Source of the DNA: an uncultured Roseobacter sp.
GTDB taxonomy: Bacteria > Pseudomonadota > Alphaproteobacteria > Rhodobacterales > Rhodobacteraceae
Direction: 5' to 3'
Assembly: GCA_913054455.1 (NCBI GenBank)
Contig: CAJXIL010000007.1
Location: forward strand, 1 to 50,394
Length of the DNA stretch: 50,394 nt
Positions 1 to 8,662 of this stretch are shown here, in pieces (the first letter of the stretch is position 1; each line of letters begins with the position of its first letter). A model generated the notes under the pieces. It searched no databases. It worked only from the letters and a program-made list of their open reading frames with translations, and had not been told where the DNA came from. Both the position numbers and the translations under genes were made by a program.

Positions 1-152
1 CCGCCATACTTCTTCTTCCAGCGGTAATAGGTTTGTTCAGTCACACCGATCTGTCTGATCGCGTCTATCCGAGGTATGCCTTGCCCCATCAATGCTTCAA
101 CCTGTCGTAACTTCACGACAATCTCTTCAGGCTTGGGTCTCTTAATCGCCAT
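1..152 (-). CDS. IS3-family transposase OrfA, 5' part
   Basis: Minus-strand reading from the ATG at 152 gives MAIKRPKPEEIVVKLRQVEA followed by a helix-turn-helix (about residues 20-45, ending TEQTYYRWKKKYGG). This is the typical N-terminus of IS3-family OrfA proteins, which bind the element's ends and regulate the OrfAB transposase. The frame is open to the window edge, so the gene is truncated here only by the window. The start is supported by GGAGG at 162-158, about five bases before the ATG on the minus strand. It may be intact outside the window. Confidence 0.75.
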   Translation of the reverse strand, partial: MAIKRPKPEEIVVKLRQVEALMGQGIPRIDAIRQIGVTEQTYYRWKKKYG

Positions 153-209
153 CTATGGTCCTCCGATGTCCCAATTATAGGGGCGGACCACTTCTTGGGG
201 GGAGGCACA
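1..209 (-). mobile_element. IS3-family insertion sequence, left end (partial)
   Basis: The outer end reads TGTGCCTCCCCCC on the minus strand starting at 209. This TG-initiated terminal sequence lies about 57 bases upstream of an IS3-type orfA start at 152. Only the left end is inside the window; the rest, including orfB (DDE integrase), would lie to the left of base 1. It abuts a remnant of a different IS at 210, so it probably inserted into that element. The family call rests on orfA and the TG terminus; the exact group is not determined. Confidence 0.65.
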
Positions 210-277
210 GCAGGATAAGTCCCTCCGGGGAAAGGGGAAGTCCGAACCTCATCCGATTTGTGCAACAAAGCCCCGCT
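210..277. mobile_element. Remnant of IS5-type element (right end)
   Basis: Bases 233-275 contain AAAGGGGAAGTC and then CCGATTTGTGCAACAAAGCC. I recognise this as the 3' end and terminal repeat style (GGCTTTGTTGCACAAATC on the other strand) of IS5-family elements common in Rhodobacteraceae. Only about 68 bases remain, because the IS3 end begins immediately to the left at 209. The exact right boundary is uncertain (about 275-280). Confidence 0.4.
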
Positions 278-525
278 CAGTACCCGGCGATCATCAACAC
301 GGGGCTTGCCGTGTGGTTTCGGGAATTGGGGCTTTAGACGTGCCATCTGCACATCGCCCAACCAGAAAAGGCCAGACATGTCACAGTTCGTTTCTCGAAT
401 GGGGAAGCATTTCCTCTGGCAGAAACAATTGGGTCCTGGGCTGAATGTGCCCATGGTCGTTCACAATGGTAGCGAGCAAGTGGTTGATGATTGGTACAGC
501 AAAGATAGCCGGTACCTGAATCAGG
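278..525. other. Non-coding spacer, possibly more IS debris
   Basis: No convincing gene. Plus-strand bases 278-337 read QYPAIINTGLAVWFRELG and then stop. This faintly resembles the Y...N-R-G-S-L-x-x-W N-terminus of IS5 transposases, so it may be a decayed second copy. The open frames that cross this stretch have no family signature. The LysR gene ends at 526 on the opposite strand. Confidence 0.3.
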
Positions 526-1413
526 TCACTCCTGACGCATGGGAGATGATTGCTCAACAATCCAGTCCAGAAACACCTGACACCCGTAGCTTACCGGACC
601 CGCTGGGCATGTGGCGTAGATCGCGTGATCCGTGCGCAGTTTCAGCGGCAATGAGGGTACGAGGCGCCCGTCATCCAGATAGGGGGCGGCGAATAGCCCT
701 GACACCAATGCATGCCCAAGGCCGTTTGCGGCCATTTCAAGGGCAGCAATACTTTGGTCTACGTTGAGCGCAGCGCCCTGGGTCGGGGGAGACAATTTTT
801 CCTGAAGGAAAAACTGATGCCAAGTGTCGGCGACACCGATGATCTCGATCAAGGGAGCGTCTTTCAAGGCCAAGAGCGTCTTGCCCTGCGGGAGGCGTAG
901 GGCAGGGTGGCAGACCGGAACAACGGGGTCCCGGCTTATGAGTATCGAGCGCAGTCCGGGCCAGTCACCATCTCCAAACCGGATTTCAACATCCAGTTGG
1001 TCCGATTGGACCGCGCTGGCCCAGGTGCCCATATGCAATTGTAAATTCACCTCTGGGAAGCGAGCGCGAAAACCCGGCAATTTCTTCAGCAACCAAAGCT
1101 GAGCAAAGGTCGGTAGGCAGCGTATCCGCACTGGGCGGCTGTCTCTGGCGCCAAAAACATCCCGCGTGCCCAGCCGAAGGGTTTCGAAGGATTTAATCAC
1201 CCAAGGCAGGTAAAGCTGCCCCATTGTGGTCAATTCCATCGGGCGTTTTTTGCGCGAAAACAACTGGTAGCCCAGGTGCTCTTCCAGCGACCTTACCTGA
1301 TGGCTGATCGCGGCAGGAGTCAGGTAGAGTTCATCCCCGGCGCTGGCAAAGTTGCCATTTCGCGAGGCTGCCTCAAAGGCACGCAACCACTGTAAAGGGG
1401 GGATATCACTCAT
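526..1413 (-). CDS. LysR-family transcriptional regulator (GcvA-like)
   Basis: A 295-residue LysR-type regulator. The N-terminal winged HTH (about residues 4-62) carries the typical LRAFEAASRNGNFASAGDEL and AAISHQVRSLEEHLG. The rest is a periplasmic-binding-protein-like effector domain with GcvA-like features (CLPTFAQLWLLKKLPGF; EIRFGDGDWPG). It is divergent from the GMC oxidoreductase gene with a 108-base spacer, so it most likely controls that two-gene operon. I chose the ATG at 1413 because GGTGGA lies just upstream; a GTG three codons earlier (1422) is in frame but sits inside this putative ribosome site. The inducer is unknown. The gene borders IS debris on its 3' side. Confidence 0.9.
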   Translation of the reverse strand: MSDIPPLQWLRAFEAASRNGNFASAGDELYLTPAAISHQVRSLEEHLGYQLFSRKKRPMELTTMGQLYLPWVIKSFETLRLGTRDVFGARDSRPVRIRCLPTFAQLWLLKKLPGFRARFPEVNLQLHMGTWASAVQSDQLDVEIRFGDGDWPGLRSILISRDPVVPVCHPALRLPQGKTLLALKDAPLIEIIGVADTWHQFFLQEKLSPPTQGAALNVDQSIAALEMAANGLGHALVSGLFAAPYLDDGRLVPSLPLKLRTDHAIYATCPAGPVSYGCQVFLDWIVEQSSPMRQE

Positions 1414-1521
1414 GCTGTCCACCCATAGTGCAAATTTTTCTTCGGTTACATCAAAAAATTATTTGTTTAATGAATGCCAGTTCTCCGTGTCAGAAACTTT
1501 GTCAAAACTGCGGGGGATAGC
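1414..1521. promoter_or_regulatory. Divergent LysR / GMC promoter region
   Basis: AT-rich spacer between the two divergent starts. It contains the inverted repeat ATTA-TTTGTT-TAAT at 1458-1471, a plausible binding site for the LysR regulator. No perfect T-N11-A box or clear -10/-35 pair was identified. A ribosome site CGGGGGAT (1511-1518) precedes the GMC start at 1522. Confidence 0.4.
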
Positions 1522-3132
1522 ATGGAGCAATTCGACTACATTATCGTTGGCGCGGGCTCAGCAGGCTGCGTATTGGCTGAACGGTTGAGCGCAAATGGCA
1601 CGTCTCGGGTTCTTGTGCTGGAAAGCGGCCCCTCTGACCGTTCGCCCTGGATTCACATGCCTGCGGGGTATGGCAAGCTGTTCTATAATGCGCAGCTGAA
1701 CTACGGCTTTCAGACCGAAGCTCAGCCAGCCCTTGCCAATCGTCAAGACTACGTCCCACGCGGGCGGGTGGTCGGAGGGTCCGGTGCGATCAATGCCATG
1801 GTCTATTGCCGCGGGTTGCCGCATGATTTTGACGATTGGGAACGTGCGGGGGCAACCGGATGGGGCTGGGAAACTGCGCAAGATACGTTTGACAGAATTG
1901 AAACGCAGGTTGCCCCGGATGGCACAACAACAGGCGCAGGACCTCTGCACGTAAGTGATGTGCGTGACCAAATTCATCCGTTGAATAAGAACTTCTTCAC
2001 CGCTCTGGAGGAGTGCCAGCTACCCCAAACCGAAAACATAAATGACCCAGAAGGCGAGGGCGGGACAGTCTATCGTATCAACACGCGAAACGGGCGCCGC
2101 TGGTCTGCATCACAGGCCTTTCTTACGCCTGCACTTGGGCGCAGAAATCTTGAACTGCGCACCCGTGCCACTGTGCAGAAAGTCGTGATCGAAGAAGGTC
2201 GCGCCACAGGTGTGGATGTTCTTTGGAAAGGGAAGATACACCGTATTGCCGCTGGGCAGGTCATCCTTTCCAGCGGCACCGTCCATAGCCCAGCGATACT
2301 GCAGCGCTCCGGTGTCGGTCCTGGTGGGCTTCTGGCGCAGCATGGCATTGAGATTGTGAAGGAAAACTCAAATGTAGGTGGAAACCTGCAGGACCACCTC
2401 GGTGTGAATTATTACTTCAAATCCAGCGAACCCTCGCTCAACAACATTCTGACTCCTTGGTATGGTAAAGTCATGGTTGGGATACAGTATTTGCTGACCC
2501 GCAAGGGGCCGCTGTCGCTGTCGGTGAACCAATGCGGTGGGTTTTTCCGCTCGACCCCAGACCTGTCATTTCCGGATCAGCAGCTTTACTTTAACCCGAT
2601 AACCTACACGACGTCTAAAGTTGGCAAGCGGAGTGTGATCAATCCTGATCCCTTCCCCGGATTCATTTTGGGAATGCAGCCTAGTCGGCCCACGAGCCGT
2701 GGGCGTATCGACATTTCCGGTGCAGGCGTGGACGCCTTGCCCCGTATCCAAACCAACGCGCTGACAACGGTTGAGGATGAAACGCGCGTCGTCGCTGGTG
2801 GTCGCCTTTGCGCCCAGATAATGAAAGCGCCAATCATGCAGAAACTGGTGACTGAGCCGATGTATGCCGACCTGCGAACACTGACCGACGAAGGGATCCT
2901 AGAGGATTTCCGTGCCCGTTGTGGGTCTGTATTCCATCCGGTGTCCACCTGCCGGATGGGGACGGAGGAAACCCGTTCAGTGACGGATCCCAACCTCAAG
3001 GTACACGGGGTGAGCAATCTGCGTGTGGTGGATGCCTCGGTCTTCCCAAACATCACATCGGGCAACACCAACGCCCCGACCATGATGCTGGCCTACAGGG
3101 CCGCTGAAATGATCCTAGGCACAGGAAGCTGA
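1522..3132 (+). CDS. GMC-family FAD oxidoreductase (choline dehydrogenase-like)
   Basis: A 536-residue flavoprotein of the glucose-methanol-choline family, which oxidises alcohols to aldehydes or ketones. The FAD-binding dinucleotide motif GAGSAG is at residues 10-15. [18 protein letters not shown] is the GMC signature 1 region. The C-terminal active site has HPVSTCRMG (catalytic His) and [10 protein letters not shown] (the paired Asn/His position is Asn). I placed the start at the ATG at 1522, which follows CGGGGGAT and puts [12 protein letters not shown] at the expected N-terminus; upstream in-frame ATGs (e.g. 1474) would add an unneeded extension. One base separates it from the enolase-superfamily gene, so the two form an operon. 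The substrate is unknown; pairing with an acid-sugar-type enzyme suggests a sugar or polyol rather than choline. Confidence 0.88.
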   Translation: MEQFDYIIVGAGSAGCVLAERLSANGTSRVLVLESGPSDRSPWIHMPAGYGKLFYNAQLNYGFQTEAQPALANRQDYVPRGRVVGGSGAINAMVYCRGLPHDFDDWERAGATGWGWETAQDTFDRIETQVAPDGTTTGAGPLHVSDVRDQIHPLNKNFFTALEECQLPQTENINDPEGEGGTVYRINTRNGRRWSASQAFLTPALGRRNLELRTRATVQKVVIEEGRATGVDVLWKGKIHRIAAGQVILSSGTVHSPAILQRSGVGPGGLLAQHGIEIVKENSNVGGNLQDHLGVNYYFKSSEPSLNNILTPWYGKVMVGIQYLLTRKGPLSLSVNQCGGFFRSTPDLSFPDQQLYFNPITYTTSKVGKRSVINPDPFPGFILGMQPSRPTSRGRIDISGAGVDALPRIQTNALTTVEDETRVVAGGRLCAQIMKAPIMQKLVTEPMYADLRTLTDEGILEDFRARCGSVFHPVSTCRMGTEETRSVTDPNLKVHGVSNLRVVDASVFPNITSGNTNAPTMMLAYRAAEMILGTGS

Positions 3133-3133
3133 T

Positions 3134-4240
3134 ATGAAAATCATGAAACTTGAAACCTTTGCCAATGAATTTGTTGGCTTTGTCCGCCTAACAGGGGAGG
3201 ACGGCAGCCAGGGCTGGGGGCAGGTTTCAACCTATAACTCAGACATCACGGCACAGGTTTTGCACCGCCAGATTGCCCCATGGGCCTTGGGGCGAGATAC
3301 CGATGATCTGGAACGCTTGATGGGTGAGATCCCGGAGCGGGAGCATAAGTTTCCTGGTTCGTATCTGCGTCGTGCCATGGCGGGCCTGGACACTGCCGTG
3401 TGGGACTGGCGTGGAAAGCAGGCGGGCAAGCCTGTGACCGAACTGCTTGGTGGTTCAGCAGGCAAAATCCGTGCTTATGGCAGCTCTATGGTGCGCGACA
3501 TCTCACCGGAGGACGAAGCCGCCCGTTTGGCGCGTCTGCGGGATGAGAAGGGCTTTGATGCCTTCAAATTTCGGATTGCTCGTGAAAATGGTCATGACCA
3601 GGACGAATGGCCTGGCCGCACTGAGGCCATTGTGCCCGCTGTGCGTGCGGCTGTTGGGGGTGATGTTGCCCTTTTGGTCGATGCCAATTCAGGCTACTCG
3701 GCGGCAAAAGCCATTGAAGTGGGCAAGATGCTGGAACAAAACGGCGTCGAGCATTTTGAAGAGCCTTGCCCCTATTGGCTGATGGACGAAACTAAGAAGG
3801 TATCGGACACTTTGACCCTGGACGTAACGGGGGGGGAACAGGACTGCGATCTGCAACACTGGAAGCGTATGATTGACATGCGGGCCGTGGATATCATCCA
3901 GCCGGACATACTCTATCTTGGGGGGATGCATCGCACTAAAATGGTGGCTGAAATGGGTGCCCAGGCAGGCCTGCCCTGCACGCCGCATTGCGCCAATCTG
4001 TCGATGGTGACTTTGTTTACCATGCACCTGCTTCGTGCGATCCCCAACGCGGGTAAGTACCTCGAATTTTCGATCGAAGGGGACAATGTTTATCCATGGC
4101 AGCGCGATCTTTTTGTGGAGTGCCCTTATGGTATTGATGCTGGCCATGCCACTGTCACCGACGCGCCCGGCTGGGGGGTTGAAATCAATCCAGAATGGCT
4201 GGCGAAATCCAGCTATCAGGCCAGCGAGGTCTCCGCATGA
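3134..4240 (+). CDS. Mandelate racemase/muconate lactonizing enzyme family protein
   Basis: A 368-residue enolase-superfamily enzyme. The N-terminal capping domain is followed by a (beta/alpha)7-beta barrel. Metal ligands are visible as D183 (VDANSGY), E209 or E210 (FEEPCP) and E235 (GGEQD). An Asp-His dyad is visible as D258 (QPDILYLGG) and H285 (TPHCANLS), as in the mandelate racemase subgroup. The usual second catalytic Lys of the KxK motif is Arg here (K145-F-R147), so only the His-Asp pair would act as general base. Expected chemistry is dehydration or epimerisation of a sugar acid, or lactone cycloisomerisation; the substrate cannot be read from the sequence. It is co-transcribed with the GMC oxidoreductase, and AGGAAG lies upstream of the start. 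Confidence 0.85.
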   Translation: MKIMKLETFANEFVGFVRLTGEDGSQGWGQVSTYNSDITAQVLHRQIAPWALGRDTDDLERLMGEIPEREHKFPGSYLRRAMAGLDTAVWDWRGKQAGKPVTELLGGSAGKIRAYGSSMVRDISPEDEAARLARLRDEKGFDAFKFRIARENGHDQDEWPGRTEAIVPAVRAAVGGDVALLVDANSGYSAAKAIEVGKMLEQNGVEHFEEPCPYWLMDETKKVSDTLTLDVTGGEQDCDLQHWKRMIDMRAVDIIQPDILYLGGMHRTKMVAEMGAQAGLPCTPHCANLSMVTLFTMHLLRAIPNAGKYLEFSIEGDNVYPWQRDLFVECPYGIDAGHATVTDAPGWGVEINPEWLAKSSYQASEVSA

Positions 4241-4546
4241 ACGAGGAGGGTTTTGCAAAGGGGCATTCGAAATGGCGCGGCTTTGGACCTTTTGGGCAGG
4301 CCTGCGACCTGTGTGGCGTTTGAAACCGGACGAGGGTGCAGCGATCTAGCTGAAATGGGTCTTGGCAGAGGTGATGGCCGTCAACTTGCCAGATCCCAAA
4401 TTGTTGCTCGCGGAGTGAAGCTCTGGCACCGAGCGCTTCCGCGGGTTTGCAACCATCCTTTCACGCCCTCGGTGGCATTGCCCATTTCCGACATCGCCTG
4501 GCAGATTTCGGCAACTGCCCTGCGCATCTCGATACGGGCTTGGTGC
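4241..4546. other. 306-base stretch without a confident gene
   Basis: A 28-codon frame starts with an ATGA overlap on the previous stop (4237-4323, [20 protein letters not shown]...). It could be the remains of a third operon gene that has lost its 3' part. On the minus strand a 48-codon frame (4381-4527, MRRAVAEICQAMSEMGNATE...) sits directly downstream of the kinase stop. Neither resembles a known family. No terminator with a T-run was seen. This may be a rearrangement joint between the GMC operon and the kinase cassette. Confidence 0.3.
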
Positions 4547-6517
4547 TTACGCGCTCAAAGAATGCAGGCCATGTCCGGCGTCGGGCAGCACAATGCGGAA
4601 ACAGGCTCCACCGTCTTGATTGGTAGCAGAAATCGAGCCCGCCATATCGCGGATAGTGCCAAAGCTGATCGAAAGCCCAAGGCCGGTCCCTTTTCCGGGG
4701 CCTTTGGTGGTAAAGAAGGGCTCAAACAGCTTGTCCAGAACATCTTCGGGAATGCCGCCGCCGGTATCGCGGACTTCGATGACATGGCCTTGATCCGTGG
4801 CAAACTCAGCGCTGATAGAGATCTGTCCCTCTCCGGCTTCGCCGGCCTCGATCGCATCACGGGCATTGCTGATCAAATTAAGAAGAACCTGCTCGAAGAT
4901 GACCTTTTCGCCGACCACGGTCGCCTCTGTTTCGGGGATTGCCAGTTTCAATGCGATATCCAGGGTGTGCAGCTGTGTGCGGGCTAGGGCTGACATCTCT
5001 TGCAGACTGTCGCGTAGATCAAAGGGATGGTTCACGCCTTCAGCTTTGCGGCCAAAGATCCGCATGTGATTGATAATCTGCGAGGCCCGTTCGGTCTGTT
5101 CGCCGATGCGGATCAATTTGCCACGCAGATAGTCGATCTCTGCCTTATCCCTGTCGATACGTTTAACGCAGGTCGTAGATGCCATGCGGATCACACCAAG
5201 AGGCTGATTCAGCTCATGGGCGACGCCTGTGGCCATTTCACCCAGGGTTGCCAGTTTGGAGGCATGGATCAACTGGTGTTCTGACTGGCGCAGATCGGTA
5301 ATATCCTTGGCTGACAATACTGTCCCTATCCCGTCAACATAGGACTGCACGGTCAGAAGAATTCGGTCGGGATTCCGCCGCACTTCTCGTGGGATGCCGT
5401 GGCCACGCTGGATCTGGTCATCCACCCAGGTGGCAGGGTCCTCGACGCCGGGGAAGGCCGATTGCTCCAGGCCGGTTTCCAGAAAGCTGCGCAAACAAAA
5501 ATCACTGGGCAAATCGGCGAGAATGTCTTTGTTGAAGGATCGGAAAGCTGCATTCAGGAACAGAACCTGTCCGTCTTCTGTGAAAATGGCCACCTGTTCT
5601 TCGACCTGATCAAAGGCAGAGATCAACTGCTGTTGTTCCCGCCCGGCCTGCTCGATCGCTTGCATCGCGTGCTGGAACACCACAGTCGCGCGTGCCATGT
5701 CCCCGATTTCATCGGTGCGGTCGGTGTCGGGAACGTCGATGGTGGCGCTGCGCTGAGAGATGTCGCGCAAACAGCCAACAAGAACTTCGACGCGTGCGCG
5801 TTTGGCCAAAAGCTCGTCCTGCTGATCCTGAAGGATGCGACGGTCGCGGGCCAGGGTCTTTGACATATGATTGAAACACTTTGCGGTGTCGGCCAACTCG
5901 TCGCGTCCCTTGACCTCGATCTGGCTCTGCAGATTGCCGTGGGCAACATCCAGAGCGCCCTGACGCAGCCATTGGAGTTGTTGGGTTAGGAGGGTGCCGA
6001 GGCCAAAGCCAAAGACCGCCACCAAGGACATGCCGATGACGGCAATCAATATGTTCCAAAATAGGGCCTGTGCCAACTCCTTCTCTACGGCCAGGGTCGA
6101 AAGACCGAGCTCTAGGGTGCCAAAGGTGCTCCCCTCGACTTCGATTGGCAGATCGATATCGATCAGGTGATCACTGCGCGCGTCGTCAAAGCTGGCATCG
6201 CGAACAAAGGGCGCCGCAAGAGCGGTTTCGACGCCCCCTTGAGAGAGCACTACGCCTGACGGGTGTTTGACACGTAGATAGGTCAGCTCTTCGCTGGAAA
6301 CCGCGGTTTCGATCGTTGCATCCAGGGTCGCCAGGTCGGTTGCAATCACAGCATCAGCCACGGTGTTGGCAAAAACACGCGCGGTGGCCTCTGCCCGCTG
6401 GTAAAGCTGCGTGGTGGCAGAACCGCCCAGAGCGAACTGGTTGATCGCAATCAGGACGGCCATGACCGTCAGTTCGATCAGGGCAATTCCAAGAACCGTT
6501 TTCAGCCGGAAGGACAT
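4547..6517 (-). CDS. Membrane sensor histidine kinase (HAMP-PAS-HisKA)
   Basis: A 656-residue inner-membrane kinase. TM1 is about residues 7-29, followed by a periplasmic loop of about 120 residues and TM2 about 153-177. A HAMP follows (about 178-232), then a second HAMP-like segment (RTDEIGDMARATVVFQ, about 267-282), a PAS domain (about 300-410), HisKA with phospho-acceptor H434 (GVAHELNQPLG), and an HATPase with N box (NLISNARDAIEAG), G1 (DTGGGIP) and G2 (KGTGLGLSIS). The HNQPLG-type H box is that of NtrB/DctB-like kinases. It overlaps the upstream binding-protein gene by 16 bases, so the two are translationally coupled and probably form one sensor. It has no receiver or output domain; its targets are presumably the two receivers encoded upstream. 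Confidence 0.92.
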   Translation of the reverse strand: MSFRLKTVLGIALIELTVMAVLIAINQFALGGSATTQLYQRAEATARVFANTVADAVIATDLATLDATIETAVSSEELTYLRVKHPSGVVLSQGGVETALAAPFVRDASFDDARSDHLIDIDLPIEVEGSTFGTLELGLSTLAVEKELAQALFWNILIAVIGMSLVAVFGFGLGTLLTQQLQWLRQGALDVAHGNLQSQIEVKGRDELADTAKCFNHMSKTLARDRRILQDQQDELLAKRARVEVLVGCLRDISQRSATIDVPDTDRTDEIGDMARATVVFQHAMQAIEQAGREQQQLISAFDQVEEQVAIFTEDGQVLFLNAAFRSFNKDILADLPSDFCLRSFLETGLEQSAFPGVEDPATWVDDQIQRGHGIPREVRRNPDRILLTVQSYVDGIGTVLSAKDITDLRQSEHQLIHASKLATLGEMATGVAHELNQPLGVIRMASTTCVKRIDRDKAEIDYLRGKLIRIGEQTERASQIINHMRIFGRKAEGVNHPFDLRDSLQEMSALARTQLHTLDIALKLAIPETEATVVGEKVIFEQVLLNLISNARDAIEAGEAGEGQISISAEFATDQGHVIEVRDTGGGIPEDVLDKLFEPFFTTKGPGKGTGLGLSISFGTIRDMAGSISATNQDGGACFRIVLPDAGHGLHSLSA

Positions 6518-7374
6518 GCGATCTCTCCATCATGTTTGATCCCTGTTTCATCACGGGCCATGCCGAGGGCGCGCACATCGTCCCAATCAGCGTCGTTCGC
6601 CGCGACAAATCCCGCCATGCCAATGCCTTGAACCAGCTCCGGATGGGTTGTGGCCATGTTCAAAAGCGCTGCCTGGATCTTTTGGGTCTGGTCTGGAGCG
6701 ATACCTTCATGGACCGCGATAGCATGAGGGGTGAAGCCTTCGGTTTCATATATGACGCGCAGCTGGGCCCGTACATCTGGATCCAGTGCATTCCAGGTGC
6801 GGGTCACCCCACCGCCTGCGGCCATCAGCCCCGCAGCCACAGCCCTATACACGCTGTCGTGTGATTTGACGTAGGAGGGTGAAAAGCTCACGTTGACCCG
6901 CTGCAGTGAGGCTCGGTTCAGGATACTGGCGCCAAAGGCACCGGGCGACGGGAAGGCGATGTTTTGGCCATCCAGACTAGCGATTTCACTGAACTCGGAA
7001 TCTACCCGCGCCACCATCACCCCTTTCAGGCGTTTGCCCTCTTGATGGGCGATGGCTCGATAGGAGGCTTCGGTGGAGAAGATCGCGTAGTGCATCGGGT
7101 TCATGTAAGCAAGGTCAAAGGCGCCCACGGCCAGGCAGGCCTCGAAGGTTGGAATGTCCTTTGTGGTGCGAAAGCGGAAGGTGGTTCCGGTCTGTTGGCC
7201 CAGTTCGGCCAGAAAGGGGCCCCACATACGGGCGAGGCGGCTGGCGGATTGTTGGGGCACAATACCAAAGGTTACTTCTTCCCCGTCAGAGACTTCCCCG
7301 GCGATTTCCCCGGCCTCGGCCGGGGCGGTGAAGGCCACGCAGAGCGCTGCAATCGAAGCTTTAAGCGCTTTCAT
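6502..7374 (-). CDS. PhnD/TtrS-like periplasmic binding protein (sensor partner)
   Basis: A 290-residue protein with a Sec signal peptide (about residues 1-21, cleaved near AEA/G). Its domain is of the phosphate/phosphonate-binding PhnD family, with FGIVPQQSASRLARMWGPF, TFEACLAVGAFDLAYMNP and IAFPSPGAFGASIL. No ABC permease or ATPase gene is nearby. Its start overlaps the receiver gene (ATGA, 7371-7374) and its end overlaps the kinase gene, so it is most likely a periplasmic ligand detector that signals to the kinase, as the PhnD-like domain does in TtrS-type tetrathionate sensors. The ligand is unknown. Confidence 0.85.
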   Translation of the reverse strand: MKALKASIAALCVAFTAPAEAGEIAGEVSDGEEVTFGIVPQQSASRLARMWGPFLAELGQQTGTTFRFRTTKDIPTFEACLAVGAFDLAYMNPMHYAIFSTEASYRAIAHQEGKRLKGVMVARVDSEFSEIASLDGQNIAFPSPGAFGASILNRASLQRVNVSFSPSYVKSHDSVYRAVAAGLMAAGGGVTRTWNALDPDVRAQLRVIYETEGFTPHAIAVHEGIAPDQTQKIQAALLNMATTHPELVQGIGMAGFVAANDADWDDVRALGMARDETGIKHDGEIACPSG

Positions 7375-7901
7375 GCGACACCTCCGCTGGACTGAAGGTT
7401 GGCGGCATGCACGTCTTGGGTGATACGCTGCACCTTCTTCAGCAAATTCTCGCCGGTTTCGGCCAAGGCTGAGGGGGCCACTTGGGGGCCTGCCTTTTGC
7501 GCTCCGACACGTACGGCTTCAATCAGCTTCTCAGGATCAAGTGGCTTTGACAGGAAATCAACCGCGCCTGTCTGTTGGGTGGATTGCAGGGCAGAAGGAT
7601 CGCCGCTCAGCACGACAAAACTTAGCGCGCGTTCCTGGAAACGGGCCTTGGCCCGTGACATCAGCTGAAATCCGTTGGAGGTGTCTCCCGACGGGTCCAC
7701 GAAATGCACGTCCGTCACCACAACAGCGATGTGGGGGTACCATTCCAACACCTCCAGGGCCATGTCGACGCTGTCGGCAATGATGGCGCTCCACCCTTCG
7801 AGATCGACAATATCCTGCAGCTCTTCTAGGGCGTCTCTGTCATCGTCCACAACAAGAACGGTCAGGGTAGGGGTGGCGTCGTTTTGTGTACTCAAAGTCA
7901 T
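7371..7901 (-). CDS. Stand-alone response regulator receiver (extended)
   Basis: A 176-residue single REC domain with acidic pocket DDD (residues 19-21), phospho-acceptor D64 (VVVTDVHF), a Ser in the conserved Ser/Thr position (LSGD) and Lys in LSKPLD. The C-terminal 45 residues (about 132-176) form a hydrophilic tail with no DNA-binding or enzymatic domain. The HFVDPSGDTSNG insertion after D64 lengthens the loop compared with CheY. I chose the ATG at 7901 because GGAG lies six bases upstream; a longer frame to 7964 has no such site. It is coupled by ATGA overlap to the binding-protein gene. Confidence 0.87.
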   Translation of the reverse strand: MTLSTQNDATPTLTVLVVDDDRDALEELQDIVDLEGWSAIIADSVDMALEVLEWYPHIAVVVTDVHFVDPSGDTSNGFQLMSRAKARFQERALSFVVLSGDPSALQSTQQTGAVDFLSKPLDPEKLIEAVRVGAQKAGPQVAPSALAETGENLLKKVQRITQDVHAANLQSSGGVA

Positions 7902-7949
7902 CTTTAACTCCATCCATGTAAACGTCTCCGTCTCACTATGAGTTAAGTA

Positions 7950-7983
7950 TGCAATTGCACACAATGCCTATAATTGCATTATA
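7950..7983 (-). promoter_or_regulatory. Candidate promoter and repeats before the receiver-sensor operon
   Basis: On the minus strand TATAAT (7983-7978) is a perfect -10 hexamer. AATTGCA occurs twice on the plus strand, at 7953 and 7972, 19 bases apart. The first copy lies in the palindrome TGCAATTGCA (7950-7959). This suggests a regulator site next to an internal promoter about 50-80 bases before the start at 7901. No good -35 was found. A small hairpin TACCC-GAAA-GGGTA (8005-8018) lies between the two receiver genes. Confidence 0.35.
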
Positions 7984-8062
7984 TCCCTATGAAATTATTG
8001 GATATACCCGAAAGGGTAGAGGGCCTGCTCCAATGGGTACTCCCCCATACCAACGGCAAGAC

Positions 8063-8416
8063 CTAAACCGCGTTATTGATTGCTTCGACCAGCTCGTCTG
8101 TATCGATGGGTTTGGCAAAGCAGGCCACCGCGCCCAGGGCCATGGCGTCTTCGCGAGACGATTCCGCGCCATGTCCGCTGACCACAAACATCGCACCCTG
8201 ATAGCCGTCTTGGTTGAGCTGACGGAGCAATTCAAGCCCGCCGATGTTTGGCATTTTTAGGTCAGTGACCACTGCGTCAAAAGACATCTTGGCACATTGT
8301 GCAAGCGCGTCGGGCACCGACTCCGCGACAGATACATCCAGATCTTCAAGCTCCAGGGCCTCCTGGAGTTCCTCCCGCAGAAGGGGCTCATCGTCAACAA
8401 TCAGAACGTGGGTCAT
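8063..8416 (-). CDS. CheY-like response regulator
   Basis: A 117-residue minimal receiver: DD at residues 8-9, phospho-acceptor D52 (VVTDLKMP), Ser in the Thr/Ser position (VVSGHG) and the conserved Lys in FAKPID. It has no output domain. The start at 8416 is preceded by GGAG six bases upstream; the ATG two codons earlier (8422) abuts that site and is less likely. It lies 161 bases upstream of the second receiver gene on the same strand, so it belongs to the same sensory locus but may have its own promoter. The 8417-8662 stretch upstream holds no gene that I can see. Confidence 0.87.
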   Translation of the reverse strand: MTHVLIVDDEPLLREELQEALELEDLDVSVAESVPDALAQCAKMSFDAVVTDLKMPNIGGLELLRQLNQDGYQGAMFVVSGHGAESSREDAMALGAVACFAKPIDTDELVEAINNAV

Positions 8417-8662
8417 AGACATCTCCAATATTACCAACACAACTCCTAGCATGCAGCAGAGCAGGGCAGGTAGGTCTTTGGGACAGACCCAGTGCAAAAT
8501 CGGTTAGCCCCCCTGTTTGAAGCGGGAAGCAAACCCTTAAGGTCAGCACTGGTTCATCATAGTCTCTATCGGTTTTGTGTCCCTCCTATGTCCCGCAAGA
8601 GCGAAACGAGGCTGTCATTTTTGTTGCTGATGAGCGCCTCCAGGGGCGAAATATCTGTGGCG

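Noticed and set aside
258-767. 169-codon plus-strand open frame
   Set aside because: Its 3' half lies antisense to the LysR gene and its 5' part crosses IS debris; no family signature and no ribosome site.
4253-4987. 244-codon plus-strand open frame
   Set aside because: Most of it is the shadow of the histidine kinase on the other strand; the composition is that of an antisense frame.
7959-7971. Possible sigma-54 promoter (GGCAT...TGC)
   Set aside because: The distance between the GG and GC elements is eight bases where ten are required.
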